From: Kribbella qitaiheensis
GTDB taxonomy: Bacteria > Actinomycetota > Actinomycetes > Propionibacteriales > Kribbellaceae
Reading direction: 5' to 3'
Assembly (NCBI RefSeq): GCF_014217565.1
Contig: NZ_CP043661.1
Coordinates: 2,046,001 to 2,110,000, forward strand
DNA length: 64,000 bases
The notes beneath the pieces are model-generated. The model did no database searches, was not told the DNA's origin, and saw only the letters and a program-made list of their open reading frames with translations. Shown here piece after piece: positions 55,134 through 63,663 of the stretch. A program made the position numbers and the translations under genes. Each line of letters opens with the position of its first letter. Position 1 is the stretch's first letter.

Positions 55134-55639
55134 GTCAGCAATCTTACCCACGGGACACAGCGCTCACGTTCGGGACCTACGGCAGGAGCCCAGTCAAACC
55201 GTTACGCCGACGCCGTTGAGTACGCCAATGGACCGACACCCGGGGCTTCACCAGGTCTCTAGTGCGTGCCCATTAGGCCTACGAGGAAGCCTTGGCCTGC
55301 TTGCAGAACGACCTGGCCTACTCCTGGCCCATCGCTGGTCCTATCGATGGCGCTGTCCCACCCACGTCAGCACCCAGCGCGCGACACAGCTCGCGACCTG
55401 GTCCGATGAAGGGCGGCACGATCGTCAGGCAGAGACCCAGTCAGAGGCAGCAGAGACCACGACAAAGACCACGACCAGACCAGGAATTGGGAAGCCCGGC
55501 CGCTCCCAAGGGGCACCCCACCCGCCGTCAAGAAAGCGGACTGATGCCCATGCCACCGGACCCCGGACCTACGCCATTCCAAACGCTAGGTTCCAGTGGT
55601 TATAAAACTGCGTTTCGTCCCGCCTCAGGGTCGCGGCAC
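55134..55639. other. Region without supported genes between the xis promoter and XRE regulator
   Basis: About 500 bases with no convincing gene. One frame is open from 55081 to 55605 on the plus strand but its composition (Arg/Pro/Thr/His-rich, no motif) does not look like a real protein. Between 55620 and 55690 the inverted words CCTCA...TGAGG flank the end of the XRE gene and may form its terminator. Confidence 0.5.
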
Positions 55640-56020
55640 CTAGCGGCCGTCAGCCTCACGCGGCCAACTGAGGCTCTGAACTAGGCGCGTGAGCCGGCCG
55701 ATCGTCTGCCGTGACTGTTCCCACTGATGTAGTTCCGCGGCGAGTTCAGCCAGGTACTGCTGCTTCAGCGCATCGTTCTCCTCGACGCTCTGCTCAGACA
55801 GAAGCGCGGCGAGTGGAACATTGAGCACCGTGGCGATGGCAACGGCTTCGTCGAGCTGAATAGCCCTGGTTTGCTGCTCGATGCGTGTCACCGCGGTCTG
55901 ATAGATCGTGATCCCCAGCTCTTCGGACATCCCCTTGGCGAGTTTCTCCTGACTCATCCGTTGCCTTTCGCGCTCCTCCCGCGCACGGCGGGCGAAGGTA
56001 TCGGAGGGCAAGGTCGTCAT
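55640..56020 (-). CDS. XRE-family regulator of the element
   Basis: A 126-aa DNA-binding protein. The helix-turn-helix is AREERERQRMSQEKLAKGMSEELGITIYQTAVTRIEQQTRAIQLDEAVAIATVLNVPLAALL, followed by a helical tail (LAELAAELHQWEQSRQTIGRLTRLVQSL) that could dimerise. ATG 56020 begins the recognisable protein; GTG 56071 is a longer alternative and neither has a clear ribosome-binding site. Sitting between the integration and transfer operons, beside two similar operator regions, it is the natural candidate for the switch that keeps both silent. Confidence 0.8.
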   Translation of the reverse strand: MTTLPSDTFARRAREERERQRMSQEKLAKGMSEELGITIYQTAVTRIEQQTRAIQLDEAVAIATVLNVPLAALLSEQSVEENDALKQQYLAELAAELHQWEQSRQTIGRLTRLVQSLSWPREADGR

Positions 56021-56298
56021 AGGAGTCTTCCGGCTTCGGTAGGGACGCGGCGCGTCATGGGTCGTACGCACGGTACCGAATCAGGCCCGTAGCGACCACA
56101 CCATCCATCCACACACACGGACACAGTTCGCCTCATATTCGTGCCGAAGCGAGCCCACCACGCCATCGACTCACCTCAGTGAATCTGCCACAACCTTTAC
56201 GCAGGACCCGACGAGGCAAGCCCCTAGCGGATGTTCTAGCCCGAACCAGAGTCCGGCTCCGCCACCCCCCAAACCCTCAAAGACTCCGACTCATGGCC

Positions 56299-56333
56299 GA
56301 ATCATTCAAAATATGATTCAATAGTCATTCGCC
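56299..56333. promoter_or_regulatory. Operator-like inverted repeat before the transfer operon
   Basis: GAATCAT (56299-56305) and ATGATTC (56313-56319) are perfect inverted arms around TCAAAAT, and a third related AGTCATTC follows at about 56323. The same half-site occurs before xis. The remaining bases between 56021 and 56414 show no gene; a clear ribosome-binding site (GAGGGGAAGC) closes the region. Confidence 0.6.
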
Positions 56334-56414
56334 AGATCAGTCGGTGGGCTATCGATACGGTCCGTGCCGGGGCCCTCAGGCGCCTGGCTCACTGATCGAG
56401 ACACGAGGGGAAGC

Positions 56415-56798
56415 ATGGTGAATCGGATCTGCGAGACGGCCGTGGTGGCGCTTACTCAGGCGCAGATGTCGTTGCCTGATGCGGCATGGGACGTCAAGTC
56501 CTTTCTGGAGAACGCAAAGACCTACCTACAAACCATCGGCGGCCTGGCACTCATGCTGGGCGGCGCAGCGGGACTGGTCTGGGGCGGGTTCCGCCTTCTG
56601 CAGAAGCTGATGGGTGGTCAGCAGCACGGTCAGGGTGACGGCTGGGGGCGGATCGCAGCTCTGATTCTTGTTGGCGGTGCGCTCGGCACTGGTGGCTGGT
56701 CGCTCATCAGCGCAGTGGGATCGGGCGGTCAAACCACGATCGAGGATCTCGGCGGCGGCACGATCATCGTCGCACCAGGCCCGCTCGAGGGCAGATAG
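56415..56798 (+). CDS. Small two-helix membrane protein, VirB2/TrbC-like
   Basis: A 127-aa protein with two membrane helices (IGGLALMLGGAAGLVWGGFRLL and IAALILVGGALGTGGWSLISAV) joined by a short basic, Gly/Gln-rich loop. This is the layout of TrbC/VirB2 pilin-like proteins and of small Gram-positive transfer proteins. ATG 56415 follows GAGGGGAAGC. It is the first gene of the transfer operon. The assignment rests on topology and place, since the sequence itself is not diagnostic. Confidence 0.6.
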   Translation: MVNRICETAVVALTQAQMSLPDAAWDVKSFLENAKTYLQTIGGLALMLGGAAGLVWGGFRLLQKLMGGQQHGQGDGWGRIAALILVGGALGTGGWSLISAVGSGGQTTIEDLGGGTIIVAPGPLEGR

Positions 56799-56848
56799 CC
56801 GGCGGCCGGCAGCTCCAGCACGACTCCGACCAACGGCATGGGACTGGC

Positions 56849-58162
56849 ATGAGCATCAACGACAGGTTCGCGGAGTTCACCAAGGCATTCAGGCTCGACT
56901 CTCACCACGCTATCGAGCGTTTCGGGCTGTTCGTGGGTGCGCTCACGCTCATTGGTGCGTTCGTCTTAATCGCTTCAGGTGTCTCGGCGCTGATGGCGGG
57001 ACGCGACACACTCGCTCAGACCGGCTTGTGGACTCCGAAGTTCACGACATCGAAGACCCAGCTCAGCGGCGTCGTTGACGGCATCTACACCGACAGTCAG
57101 AAGACCAAGGTGCTCGTGATGATGCACTTCGACGACCGGGCGAAGATCTCCTACAACGCCACCGACTATCGAGCGTTCTTGCTGGGATCCGACGAGGAAC
57201 TCAAGTCTGAGCGGCTCCGGACCCCAGGCATCACCGGCTCCTTCTACGTCTTCGGGGCAACCGGGTATGTCGGCGTCGTGCTCGAAGCTGAGCAGTCGTT
57301 CGCGCCACAGGTCCTCAACCTGACGATCCGGGCCAATGCTGAACTGTCGTTCAGCAACACCGCAACTGATCGTGCGAACAGTGAAGAAGCGACCGGCGAC
57401 AAGTCGTTCGCCAAGTACGACCAGTGGCGGGTGTTCGTCAATCCTGGGGCCTCGGGCTCCGCGAAGATCGACGCGCTGGACGCGGCGGTGTTCGATCCCG
57501 CTCGCGCCTACTACGAGGTTGCCCTCAAGTCCCAGGAGGACCAGGCACACGACGAGCTGGACGAGAAGCTCGGCGAGATGCGCACGAACCTGACCCAGAT
57601 CAGCTCCTACAGCAAGGATCTGGCCACGACGAAAGTGGACGGCCTCTTTCTGCGTCAACCGGTTATCCCGGCAATCATCGCCGGAGATCGCGTCACGGGT
57701 GAAACGAAGGTTGAGTCGAAGACCGGCGAAGCGACGCTCGCGCTACACACCAGCAAGGTCGTACCGGGCGGGTTCGAGTTCGACTGGCGCTCGGGCAACG
57801 TCGGCGACGGCTATCTCGATCAGCTGGTGCCGAAGGGCGAGAGCTACGTCGAGTTTCTCCAGAAGAAGACTTCGGAGAGCTCGGATGCGAACAGCATTTC
57901 CGGCGGGATCGGCGACATCGAGTGGGTCTTGTCGAACGGGAAGAACCTGGCCACCGACTACCGGACCTCGGACATCACGCTGCGTCCGCTGGCGACGGTG
58001 ATGAACAACCTGTCGCAGGCCTACCAGGACTACTACGCCAACAAGTCCACGTACCAGTCAGACCTACTGCTTGACCTGCTCAAGCTCGAGGTCGACCTGC
58101 GTGACGTGCGGTCCAACACCACGATCCACACCGGCGAGGCCTTCCTCGTCACCTACTACTGA
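56849..58162 (+). CDS. Single-helix membrane protein of the transfer operon, unknown function
   Basis: A 437-aa protein with a short cytoplasmic N-terminus, one membrane helix (LFVGALTLIGAFVLIASGVSALM, about 27-49) and a large outside domain. The outside part has beta-rich stretches (TGSFYVFGATGYVGVVLEAEQ, KVLVMMHFDDRAKISY) and a coiled helix (DEKLGEMRTNLTQISSYSKDL). I recognise no family. Its place between a pilin-like protein and a cell-wall hydrolase suggests a structural part of the secretion apparatus. Confidence 0.7.
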   Translation: MSINDRFAEFTKAFRLDSHHAIERFGLFVGALTLIGAFVLIASGVSALMAGRDTLAQTGLWTPKFTTSKTQLSGVVDGIYTDSQKTKVLVMMHFDDRAKISYNATDYRAFLLGSDEELKSERLRTPGITGSFYVFGATGYVGVVLEAEQSFAPQVLNLTIRANAELSFSNTATDRANSEEATGDKSFAKYDQWRVFVNPGASGSAKIDALDAAVFDPARAYYEVALKSQEDQAHDELDEKLGEMRTNLTQISSYSKDLATTKVDGLFLRQPVIPAIIAGDRVTGETKVESKTGEATLALHTSKVVPGGFEFDWRSGNVGDGYLDQLVPKGESYVEFLQKKTSESSDANSISGGIGDIEWVLSNGKNLATDYRTSDITLRPLATVMNNLSQAYQDYYANKSTYQSDLLLDLLKLEVDLRDVRSNTTIHTGEAFLVTYY

Positions 58163-58242
58163 CGCTCCGGCTATGCCGCACGACGGGATGTTCGGTCATT
58201 CGACCGATCGAGCGTCCTGATCGAGATGAGAAAGAGGAAGAC

Positions 58243-60384
58243 ATGGGGGACGACCAGCCGAAAGCCCGGGACACCACGAAGACCACCGCGATCACGGCCG
58301 AGCCGAACAGGGTCGACTCGCACCGTGCATCCGAGGTAGACGCCGCCGCGAGGGCGTCGGTCGATGCCGGCGACCGCGGCGCAGGTGACAGCGGGCCTGC
58401 CGAGTACCCATCCTCTGCCGCGAGCAAGTCCAGGGACATCACGCGAGCAGCGGCGGGAGCTGCCGCCGAGGCCGCGGTCGATGGTGCGGTCGGTGACCGG
58501 CTTTCGGCCGGCAAGAAGCGGCTCCTGGCTGCCGCTGCCCGTGGCGCCGCCGAGGGCGCGGTGCTGGGTGGCGGCGCCGGCGCAGGGGCCAGCGGCGCTA
58601 AGGAGGCCGGTCGTGAGGCTTCCCGGCAGGCTCGGGCAAAAGGTGGGCAGACCAGCGACCCGAAGACGAGTGACGGATTCAAAGGAGGCCAGGAACGTTC
58701 CGCGTCACCACTGTCCGACGAGCAGGAGGCTGGAAAGACTCTCGGAGCCGGCGGAACGAGCTATGAGCGCGGGCAGCACACCGGTGATACCCCTGACGGC
58801 GGTGCCAGGCAAGGACCGGGTGAACCTGCCGCGGGCAACCGCGCCAAAAGCACCGCCCTGGCGGCAGGAACGTCCGCGACCCCGCCGGCGGCACTGTCCG
58901 CGCTGCTCATTCTCTTCCTGAACTGGCTCAAGTCGTTCTTCTTCGCCGTGCTCGCGCAGGCACTGTCATTCCTGCAGGTGGTTCTGCAGTGGCTCATCGG
59001 TGCTGGCACAGCGGCGTGGAACCTCGCCACGAAGCCGTTCTTGGCGGCCGGGGCCACAGTGGCAAAGGTGGCCGCTGCCCTGTCCGGCGGCGCAGTCATC
59101 TCAACGACGGCCGCAGCCGCAGGCGTCGCGGCCGTATCCGGCGTGAGCGTGCTCGCGTTCATCGGTGGCCTTCTCGGCATCTTCAGCACGACGTTGACCG
59201 TGCACGACGGCGCCGTCACCACGGGCTGCGAGACGGCCGGCAGCAACGCGCTTCCCGTCGACAGCAACGAGCCGGTCGACGCGACGGCCGACAAGAACGC
59301 CCGGGCCGTCTACTCGGTCCTGAAGACCTGGGGCATGCCGGACGAGAACATCGCCGGCATCCTCGGCAACTGGACCCAGGAATCCGGAATCGACCCGACC
59401 AGCGTGCAGAACTTCCCCGCCGGGACCTACGTCATGACCGACAAGAAGAAGACCGCTGCACAGAACACCGACAACGGGATCGGACTGGGCCAGTGGACCT
59501 TCGGGCGCAACACGCTGCTGCGCAACTACGCGGTCGTCAAGGGCACCGACTGGTGGCAGCTCGTTCTACAGCTTCGCTTCATGGCCGACTCGAACGGCGG
59601 TGACAATCCTGGAGACGTTCAGGTCTTCAAGGGCATGCTCACCACCTCGCAGGGCAGCCCTGGACGGGCCGCGGTGTACTTCCACGAGAACTGGGAACGG
59701 TCGGCCGACGGTTCTGCCGGGATCGCTGCTCGCAGCGCGAAGGCCGAGATGTGGTTCGCGAAGATGAGTGGCTGGACGGTCGACCAAGGGCTGGTCCGCC
59801 AGACCGTCGGTGACTTCATCGACGGAGGCAGTCAGATCATCGACCTCCTGCTCCAACCCGCGACCTGCGTCAACGGGAACGCCGCCGGGCCTGTCTCGCC
59901 GAAGAGCGGCGGCATGTCCCAAGACGAGGCGAAGGCACTCGTCGACCTCTTCAACCAAGAAGGCGACAAGTTCCTCGACAGCCGCTACGGCGACCAAGGT
60001 GGTCCCGGGTCGTGTGGCAGCAACCACGCCATGAACTGCACGAGCTTCAGTACCTACTTCGTGAACAAGTACACGTCATTCCAGGCCTACCCCGCAGGAG
60101 ACGGCATCCGGACGGCATATTCGATCGCGGAACAGACCGGTAAGAAGGTGCAGTCGACGCCGGTGCCGTACTCGGTCGGGTCCGGACCAAGTTCGACGTC
60201 ATGGGGGCACACTCTCGTGGTACTCGGCGTCGAGGGCGACAAGGTCATGGTGGGCGAGGCGGGATATTGCGCTTACATGGGCCGAGTGCGCGTCGACAGC
60301 GCCGCAGCAATGGCAGCTGAGGGCTGGATGTTCGTGGACGTCTCGGATCTGATGCTTCCCGCTGACCGGGTCAAGACGCCATGA
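58243..60384 (+). CDS. Transfer-associated cell-wall hydrolase: membrane segment, phage-tail-lysozyme domain and CHAP domain
   Basis: A 713-aa VirB1/TcpG-like protein. Residues 1-220 are a long charged, Gly/Ala-rich cytoplasmic part; 222-325 carry two or three membrane helices (LLILFLNWLKSFFFAVLAQALSFLQVV, ATVAKVAAALSGGAVISTT, VSVLAFIGGLLGIF). Residues about 345-505 match the phage-tail-type lysozyme (NIAGILGNWTQESGIDPTS, GIGLGQWTFGRN). Residues 565-700 form a CHAP-like amidase with Cys599 in MNCTSFSTYF and His656 in SWGHTLVVLG. Such two-enzyme proteins open the peptidoglycan for the conjugation channel. Its stop overlaps the next start by 4 nt. Confidence 0.85.
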   Translation: MGDDQPKARDTTKTTAITAEPNRVDSHRASEVDAAARASVDAGDRGAGDSGPAEYPSSAASKSRDITRAAAGAAAEAAVDGAVGDRLSAGKKRLLAAAARGAAEGAVLGGGAGAGASGAKEAGREASRQARAKGGQTSDPKTSDGFKGGQERSASPLSDEQEAGKTLGAGGTSYERGQHTGDTPDGGARQGPGEPAAGNRAKSTALAAGTSATPPAALSALLILFLNWLKSFFFAVLAQALSFLQVVLQWLIGAGTAAWNLATKPFLAAGATVAKVAAALSGGAVISTTAAAAGVAAVSGVSVLAFIGGLLGIFSTTLTVHDGAVTTGCETAGSNALPVDSNEPVDATADKNARAVYSVLKTWGMPDENIAGILGNWTQESGIDPTSVQNFPAGTYVMTDKKKTAAQNTDNGIGLGQWTFGRNTLLRNYAVVKGTDWWQLVLQLRFMADSNGGDNPGDVQVFKGMLTTSQGSPGRAAVYFHENWERSADGSAGIAARSAKAEMWFAKMSGWTVDQGLVRQTVGDFIDGGSQIIDLLLQPATCVNGNAAGPVSPKSGGMSQDEAKALVDLFNQEGDKFLDSRYGDQGGPGSCGSNHAMNCTSFSTYFVNKYTSFQAYPAGDGIRTAYSIAEQTGKKVQSTPVPYSVGSGPSSTSWGHTLVVLGVEGDKVMVGEAGYCAYMGRVRVDSAAAMAAEGWMFVDVSDLMLPADRVKTP

Positions 60385-61292
60385 CGCCGGCAGACGATGT
60401 GCCCACAGCGGCGAAGGCCGGGAACGGCAAACTGACCGGCGCCGATCTGGAGAAACAGTTCACCAACTGGTCGGTCCGGCGACGGGATCGCCGGACCGAG
60501 CGGGCCGCTGCGCGCACGCCCGAGATCCGGGCACAGGCCGCGCGGAGCGGCATCGCTGTGATGCTAGGGCTGGCCCTGGCGGCGACTGCGGTTGTCAGCG
60601 CCGTCTCCAGGACGGCCTACGAACATCAGGCTGCGGCCAACGCGGCGCGGATCGACGCCCTCCAGAACCAAACGCCTGGTACGGCGACCGCGCCAGCATC
60701 ACCGGTCAAGCCGGTCGATGCCACGGCGCTCGCTACGCTCAGTGCGCGAGCGTCGCAGGCCGCGAGGGAGGTGGCGGACAAGCAGCAGGACTATGCCGTC
60801 CTCTTCCGTGCCGTCAACAACGCACCCAGCGCGGGCAACGGCAGCCCGAGCGAAACTGTCCTGAAGACCGTCAGCCACCGCAAAGCCCTGGCACGGTACT
60901 GGGACCCGAAGTCATTTGTCGTCGAAGACTCACTGGCCTACGCGTTCACGACCACGCCGTACTTCGGCCGGGACGAAATTGACCCGCGCTTTCCCTGGTA
61001 CGTCCGCTACGACGGGCTGAAGGTGTCGGACCCGCGGTCGTACAGCTGGACAGTCGAGTCGGTGATGCCGACGATCGACGCACCGGGAACGGCACGGGTG
61101 GTGTGGGTGAACAGGAATCTTCACGCAACCGTGCTTGCGTGGGCCAGCGCCGTCTACACCGACTCGACGCGGGTCTTCAGCCGGCTCGATCTTGTCGTCA
61201 CAGCCGCGGGTGGGCCGCACCAGTACGCCAGGAGCAACGCAGAGGCCGACAAGTCCCCCGAGCTTGGCCAGGGCATGGTGCACAAGCCATGA
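60381..61292 (+). CDS. VirB8/TcpC-like transfer protein (first of a tandem pair)
   Basis: A 303-aa protein with a charged cytoplasmic part, one membrane helix (GIAVMLGLALAATAVVSAVS) and an outside alpha/beta domain. The segment FVVEDSLAYAFTTTPYFGRDEIDPRFPWYVRYDGL and its end SVMPTIDAPGTARVVWVNRN have the NTF2-like pattern expected of VirB8/TcpC scaffold proteins. It overlaps the preceding hydrolase and the following protein by 4 nt each. The family assignment rests on topology and fold-like pattern rather than a clear motif. Confidence 0.65.
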   Translation: MTPADDVPTAAKAGNGKLTGADLEKQFTNWSVRRRDRRTERAAARTPEIRAQAARSGIAVMLGLALAATAVVSAVSRTAYEHQAAANAARIDALQNQTPGTATAPASPVKPVDATALATLSARASQAAREVADKQQDYAVLFRAVNNAPSAGNGSPSETVLKTVSHRKALARYWDPKSFVVEDSLAYAFTTTPYFGRDEIDPRFPWYVRYDGLKVSDPRSYSWTVESVMPTIDAPGTARVVWVNRNLHATVLAWASAVYTDSTRVFSRLDLVVTAAGGPHQYARSNAEADKSPELGQGMVHKP

Positions 61293-61987
61293 CGGAGAGG
61301 ACCACCGCGAGATTTAGGGCAAGGAACCGCTGGATTGTGCTGCTGGGTTGTCTGGTGACCATCGGACTGACGCTGGCGAGCGCGAGCGCCACTGCGCGCT
61401 CGACGGCCCTTGCAGCACAGAAGACTCAGATCGAGTCCCTCGAAGCCCGTAACTCGCGCGAGGCTCAGAGGAACGCCGAGACCTCCGAGAAGACCGGCCT
61501 GGAAGGACTCGGGATCAGTGCGTCCCGGGTCAAGGCCGATTCGGCGACGATCGGGCAGTTGCTCTCTATCGCGTTCACCTGGGACTCCGGCGACGCGTAC
61601 GAGATCGCACGGACAGAACTCCAGGACCGATTCGATCTCTCCGAGAAGGACGCCTTCTTCCGGACATTCATGCCACCGTCGCGGTTCAATCGCGACGCCG
61701 ACGGTAAGCGCTACTACTACATCGACGCGGTCGGCCTGAACTCCGCGCTCGGCCGCAACACCGACACCGAGGTCGTCGCGGTCACCGGCACCCGGTATCG
61801 CTACGCGGTCATGGCCGACGTCGTCTTGACCATCGACGGATCGGCGAGCATCAACCAGCCGCAACCGGCCGTCCCGCGGCCTACGGCGACCCGGCGGGTC
61901 CTTGTCTACGTCACCCTCGACGCCCGCGGGAGGCTCTCGGAGCTGGCGGCCATCGCTGCGTCGGGCTCAACCCGTACATCCCGCTGA
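61289..61987 (+). CDS. VirB8/TcpC-like transfer protein (second of a tandem pair)
   Basis: A 232-aa protein, the likely paralogue of the previous one: helix IVLLGCLVTIGLTLASASATA, a coiled linker (QIESLEARNSREAQRNAE) and an outside domain with FDLSEKDAFFRTFMPPSRFN, KRYYYIDAVGLN, then VTGTRYRYAVMADVVLTIDG. ATG 61289 overlaps the previous stop (ATGA); the open frame further upstream is only a shadow. Two tandem VirB8-like proteins suggest heteromeric assembly at the membrane. Confidence 0.65.
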   Translation: MTERTTARFRARNRWIVLLGCLVTIGLTLASASATARSTALAAQKTQIESLEARNSREAQRNAETSEKTGLEGLGISASRVKADSATIGQLLSIAFTWDSGDAYEIARTELQDRFDLSEKDAFFRTFMPPSRFNRDADGKRYYYIDAVGLNSALGRNTDTEVVAVTGTRYRYAVMADVVLTIDGSASINQPQPAVPRPTATRRVLVYVTLDARGRLSELAAIAASGSTRTSR

Positions 61988-62062
61988 CCTGGCAGGCCCT
62001 ACTCCGTTGTCTAGCGGCGCCCTCGACATGACATCCACCCATGCAGACGAAGGAAAGAGACG

Positions 62063-62527
62063 ATGACGACGACAGACGGTGCACGGCCAGCTCAACGCAG
62101 GACGCGGACTGCAACCGTCCCGCCAGCGCGGACGAGCGAGACCACCCGAGCGGCCCTCGTGTCGCGCTGGGCACGAATCACGACCGGCACCCCAGTCCTC
62201 GTGTGGGTGATCACCATCCGGCTCGCCACAGTGTTCATCGACTACCTGCTCATCCTCACGACGGCGCTCAGCATCATCCCGGCACTCGGCGCGTACCTGC
62301 ATCAACAATCCGGCGCGTCACTGGGCACCCCGACGGCAAATGGCGCGATCGCGCTGTGGCTGGTGCCGTTCCTGTTCGTGGTAGTCATGCTCGCCGTCGC
62401 ACAAATCGCCTTCATGCGCTGGCTCTGGCGGACCGGCAGCACCCGCATCGCGAAGATCAAGCACGATCGGCCGAGCCGGCCGGAGCACCAGGAACCGAAG
62501 CCCAGCAAGACGGAGCCGCTGAGATGA
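62063..62527 (+). CDS. Two-helix membrane protein of the transfer operon
   Basis: A 154-aa protein with a basic N-terminus, a first helix VLVWVITIRLATVFIDYLLILTTALSII, a second LWLVPFLFVVVMLAVAQIAFM, and a basic Pro/Lys-rich tail. No motif is recognised. It overlaps the next gene by 4 nt (ATGA at 62524). It starts 75 bases after the VirB8-like pair. Confidence 0.7.
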   Translation: MTTTDGARPAQRRTRTATVPPARTSETTRAALVSRWARITTGTPVLVWVITIRLATVFIDYLLILTTALSIIPALGAYLHQQSGASLGTPTANGAIALWLVPFLFVVVMLAVAQIAFMRWLWRTGSTRIAKIKHDRPSRPEHQEPKPSKTEPLR

Positions 62528-63588
62528 AGATCGCCGGAATCCCCATGAACGACATCTGGGCACATCGCGTCCTGCGCGATCGCGGCGTGGAGACCACCCG
62601 GACAGAGAACAACCGCGCGGAGATCGTGGTGTACGTCGAATCGATCGAGCTCGGGCACCACAGCGCCGCAATGAACTACCGGCCCTACCTGCATCTCAAC
62701 GGCGAGCTGCGCTCGGTGCGCCCACACCAGCAACTGCCCTACAGCGTCGATGAGGTCGCCTACCCCGCCGGCGGCGGCGAGACGGTCGACATCTACTACG
62801 AGTTCGATGAAGAGCAGCTCACAGAGCTAACCCAGAAGGGATACTTCTCCCCCGGGTTCACCCTGCCCGAACAGGTGACGGGCATCGAATGGGAGCTGCC
62901 AGCCACGATCGACGCGCTCGTACTCGCACCGGCAGGAAACCCCGAGGCCGGTAACGCCGACGCCCCCGACGTTCCTGTGGTGTTCGTCCAGGTCCACGAC
63001 CTCGGGAGCCTCGACATCGACCTGGAGTCCTCGGGGTACGACCTCACCGAGTACTTCGCTGACCGCAGCGCCAGCACCGCTCAGCCGCCCGAACAACGAG
63101 ACACCGCTGCGGGCGGAATGAGGACCAGTTCCGACACGATCCGCCCGCTGTTCCACGAGTCCGACTTCGACCCGACTCAGGCGACTGTGACCCGGCAGAC
63201 ACCTGCGGAACAACGCATGCCCGCGACGAAGAAAATGGCGCAACAGCTGGAGGAAGCCGCCGCCACCTTGAACAGCGAGGAAGAACGACTTCGCCGGCAG
63301 CGTGAAGCACAGGCCGGTACCTCCGAGAACCTCTACCGTTCCCGCATCGCCGCCACTTTGACGGACCGGGCTCCTGCGACAGGCGGCAACGAAGACCCCC
63401 AGCCTGCGCCAGGACGCACCCTGACAGATCTGTCCGGTGACGAGAACGACGAACCCGGAATCGCGCCGGTGCACATCGCGGGTCCCGCTGAGGCCAAACG
63501 GCTGGAAGCACTCAAGCAACAAGTGACCCAGCACGCCGCCGGCCTCGATCCGGGCGAACCCGACCCGACCACAGAACAGCAGCTCTGA
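62524..63588 (+). CDS. Soluble transfer-operon protein, unknown function
   Basis: A 354-aa acidic protein without membrane segments. The first 180 residues look globular (MKIAGIPMNDIWAHRVLRDR, VYVESIELGHHSAAMNYRPYLHLNGELRSV, TVDIYYEFDEEQLTEL), the rest is charged and partly coiled (MAQQLEEAAATLNSEEERLRRQREAQAG). It could be a coupling or relaxosome partner, given the probable relaxase gene 75 bases downstream, but this is position-based inference. I recognise no family. Confidence 0.65.
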   Translation: MKIAGIPMNDIWAHRVLRDRGVETTRTENNRAEIVVYVESIELGHHSAAMNYRPYLHLNGELRSVRPHQQLPYSVDEVAYPAGGGETVDIYYEFDEEQLTELTQKGYFSPGFTLPEQVTGIEWELPATIDALVLAPAGNPEAGNADAPDVPVVFVQVHDLGSLDIDLESSGYDLTEYFADRSASTAQPPEQRDTAAGGMRTSSDTIRPLFHESDFDPTQATVTRQTPAEQRMPATKKMAQQLEEAAATLNSEEERLRRQREAQAGTSENLYRSRIAATLTDRAPATGGNEDPQPAPGRTLTDLSGDENDEPGIAPVHIAGPAEAKRLEALKQQVTQHAAGLDPGEPDPTTEQQL

Positions 63589-63663
63589 CACAAACGCCGA
63601 CCAAACGACGGTGGCACCCGAGCACGCCCGGAGGTTGTGAGCGATCAGAAATATGGGGGCGTC

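Noticed and set aside
55081..55605. Plus-strand open frame of 174 codons in the element
   Set aside because: Arg/Pro/Thr-rich, no motif, no ribosome-binding site, and it begins inside the promoter of xis.
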